5,735 nucleotides of DNA from positions 1-5,735 of the forward strand of contig JAAYZO010000145.1 of the NCBI GenBank assembly GCA_012514865.1, written 5' to 3'. Source of the stretch: Lentisphaerota bacterium. GTDB taxonomy: Bacteria > Verrucomicrobiota > Lentisphaeria > Oligosphaerales > JAFGRS01. Made by a program: the position numbers and the translations under genes. This document shows positions 4,671 through 5,735 of this stretch, in pieces (the stretch's first letter is position 1; each line of letters begins with the position of its first letter). The notes below the pieces were generated by a model. The model made no database searches. It was not told the DNA's origin and saw only the letters and a program-made list of their open reading frames with translations.

Positions 4671-5735
4671 TCACTTGCCGTCGCGATCGCGAACCCAGTG
4701 CTTCGCCTTCTCCTGGAAGGCACGCACCTTCTCGGGCTCGCGAAATTCCTGCAAAAACCGCTGGAAGAGGGCAAAAAAGACCTTCTGGAAGGTGTACAGG
4801 TGGCCCATGCGTTCCTCGAAGATGCTGCCGGGATCCATGGCCTCGCCTTCGGGGACCTTCAGGCCGCGGAAGACGAACTGGTCAGCATCGACGGTCACGG
4901 ACCACTCCTCGCCGCGGTCGCGCGCCAGGACCAGCTTGGCCTGGCGCAGCTTCTTGCCGACGGTCAGAGCCGCCTTGGCCTCGGCGCTGATGGTCGGGAT
5001 GCCCTTGCGCAGGGTCGACTCGTAGGCGCCCGGGCCCTCGGCCACGAAGGTCAGCGGCCCGTCGACCAGGAGGCTGAATTCGCCGAGCTTGGTCTGCGGC
5101 AGGACGCCCTGGCGTTCCTCCTGGTAGAACCACAGCCAGGTCAGGAAGTTCTGCCCCAGCGTGCCGCTCGCCTGGCTGTCCGGCAGCTCCGGCGAGAAGT
5201 TCAGCGGCGGCACGGCATCGGGCGAGACGTTGAACATCTCACCGGCGACGACCTCGGGAGTCAGCGGCACCGGCTCGAAGCCGATGGCCTTGCAGAAGAG
5301 CCCGAGGAAGGTATCCAGGACGCCCTGGCTGGTGGCGGCGACGTAGAGGACGTTGTCGGCCGCGTCGACCGCGAAGGGCACCCCGCTGAGCTGGGGCGGC
5401 ATCTGCGGCAGGAGCCGCTCGGTGATCTCTTCCTTGATGCTCTTGCGCTCTTTGCGGCCGATGCGGTCGCTGTTGTTGGCGGCCATCTGGGCCAGCTCGG
5501 CCAGGCGGCACTCGGCGCGCAGCAGCGCCGGCGGAATGCGCCGTTCGGCCTTGCGCAGGCAGAGGTGGATATACCCGCCCAGGCGGGCCGTCTCCTCGTC
5601 GATGCGGCGCTCCAGGAGGTGCCGCCCCGACACCCAGCCCCACTGCGGCTCGTCCTTGACACTCTCCAGCGGCGGCGCCGCCGCGGCGGCAAAGCGCTCC
5701 AGGGCATCCGCGGGCAGGGGCTGCGGCAGGTGGCA
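4671..5735 (-). CDS. rdgC: RdgC-family recombination-associated DNA-binding protein (N-terminus outside window)
   Basis: The visible 354 residues match the RdgC family, ring-shaped dimers that bind double-stranded DNA and restrain RecA-mediated recombination in Enterobacteria. The frame is open to the right edge, so the gene is partial; by comparison with E. coli RdgC about 10 to 30 residues should be missing. Family landmarks, numbered from the first visible residue, are WGWVSG (32-37, the 'GWVPP' region), 'GGYIHLCLRKAERRIPP' (53-69), a charged helix RKERKSIKEEI with following LLPQMPP (94-114), 'FAVDAADNVLYVAATS' (121-136), FLTWLWF (197-203), and the closing 'AKAALTVGKKLRQAKLVLA' plus 'FVFRGLKVPEG' (253-297). 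The C-terminal tail is helical and charged (RFLQEFREPEKVRAFQEKAKHWVRD). The GTG at 5633-5631 is an internal valine, not the start. The gene is followed 62 bp downstream by the ceramidase-like gene on the same strand, with no terminator visible. I assign the family from motif order, not from a search. Confidence 0.75.
   Translation of the reverse strand, partial: CHLPQPLPADALERFAAAAAPPLESVKDEPQWGWVSGRHLLERRIDEETARLGGYIHLCLRKAERRIPPALLRAECRLAELAQMAANNSDRIGRKERKSIKEEITERLLPQMPPQLSGVPFAVDAADNVLYVAATSQGVLDTFLGLFCKAIGFEPVPLTPEVVAGEMFNVSPDAVPPLNFSPELPDSQASGTLGQNFLTWLWFYQEERQGVLPQTKLGEFSLLVDGPLTFVAEGPGAYESTLRKGIPTISAEAKAALTVGKKLRQAKLVLARDRGEEWSVTVDADQFVFRGLKVPEGEAMDPGSIFEERMGHLYTFQKVFFALFQRFLQEFREPEKVRAFQEKAKHWVRDRDGK

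Noticed and set aside
3478..5025. Long open frame on the plus strand (515 codons) across the ceramidase-like and rdgC genes
   Set aside because: It spans two real genes on the opposite strand, has an Arg/Gln/His-rich composition with no recognisable domain, and is the usual shadow frame of high-GC coding DNA.

Overview
The window is very G+C-rich bacterial chromosome (roughly two thirds or more G+C, with third codon positions almost always G or C). It holds six protein genes and one intergenic island of palindromic repeats. Nothing in it fixes the taxonomy. A short ceramidase-like protein, a DUF486 protein and an RdgC homologue alongside planctomycete-style dispersed palindromes would fit a high-GC member of the Planctomycetota/Lentisphaerota side of the PVC group or a related environmental lineage, but this is a weak inference.

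Left part (1-2667, plus strand): a compact housekeeping run. It starts with the 3' end of gltX (glutamyl-tRNA synthetase, cut by the window edge), then der/engA (double GTPase of 50S ribosome assembly) 53 bp later, then maf (YhdE-type dTTP/UTP pyrophosphatase) 11 bp after der. The spacing suggests one transcript serving translation, ribosome biogenesis and nucleotide-pool hygiene. The maf reading frame runs 73 bp into the convergent DUF486 gene, so the last 23 Maf residues are antisense to that gene.

Middle part (2595-3282): a small four-helix membrane protein of the DUF486 (DMT-related) family on the minus strand, followed by a gene-free stretch of about 330 bp. This stretch is the most unusual part of the window. 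It carries a textbook REP doublet (3090-3144): two 28-nt palindromes in opposite orientation, each with an outward-facing GTAG tetranucleotide, differing from each other by compensated base pairs. Next to it lie fragments of a second, interrupted copy (2963-3043) and a separate block of three hairpins (3168-3249).

Right part (3283-5735, minus strand): a 441-residue protein related to the N-terminal domain of neutral/alkaline ceramidases, with the metal-site motifs present but the nucleophilic serine apparently replaced by asparagine. Upstream of it, 62 bp away on the same strand, is most of an RdgC-family recombination-associated DNA-binding protein whose N-terminus lies beyond the window. 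These two could be co-transcribed, but no functional link between them is evident.

I found no tRNA, rRNA, CRISPR array, insertion-sequence transposase or clear intrinsic terminator. The best candidate for something not routinely annotated is the REP-type element family in the intergenic island, which predicts a RAYT (TnpA-REP) transposase elsewhere in the genome.
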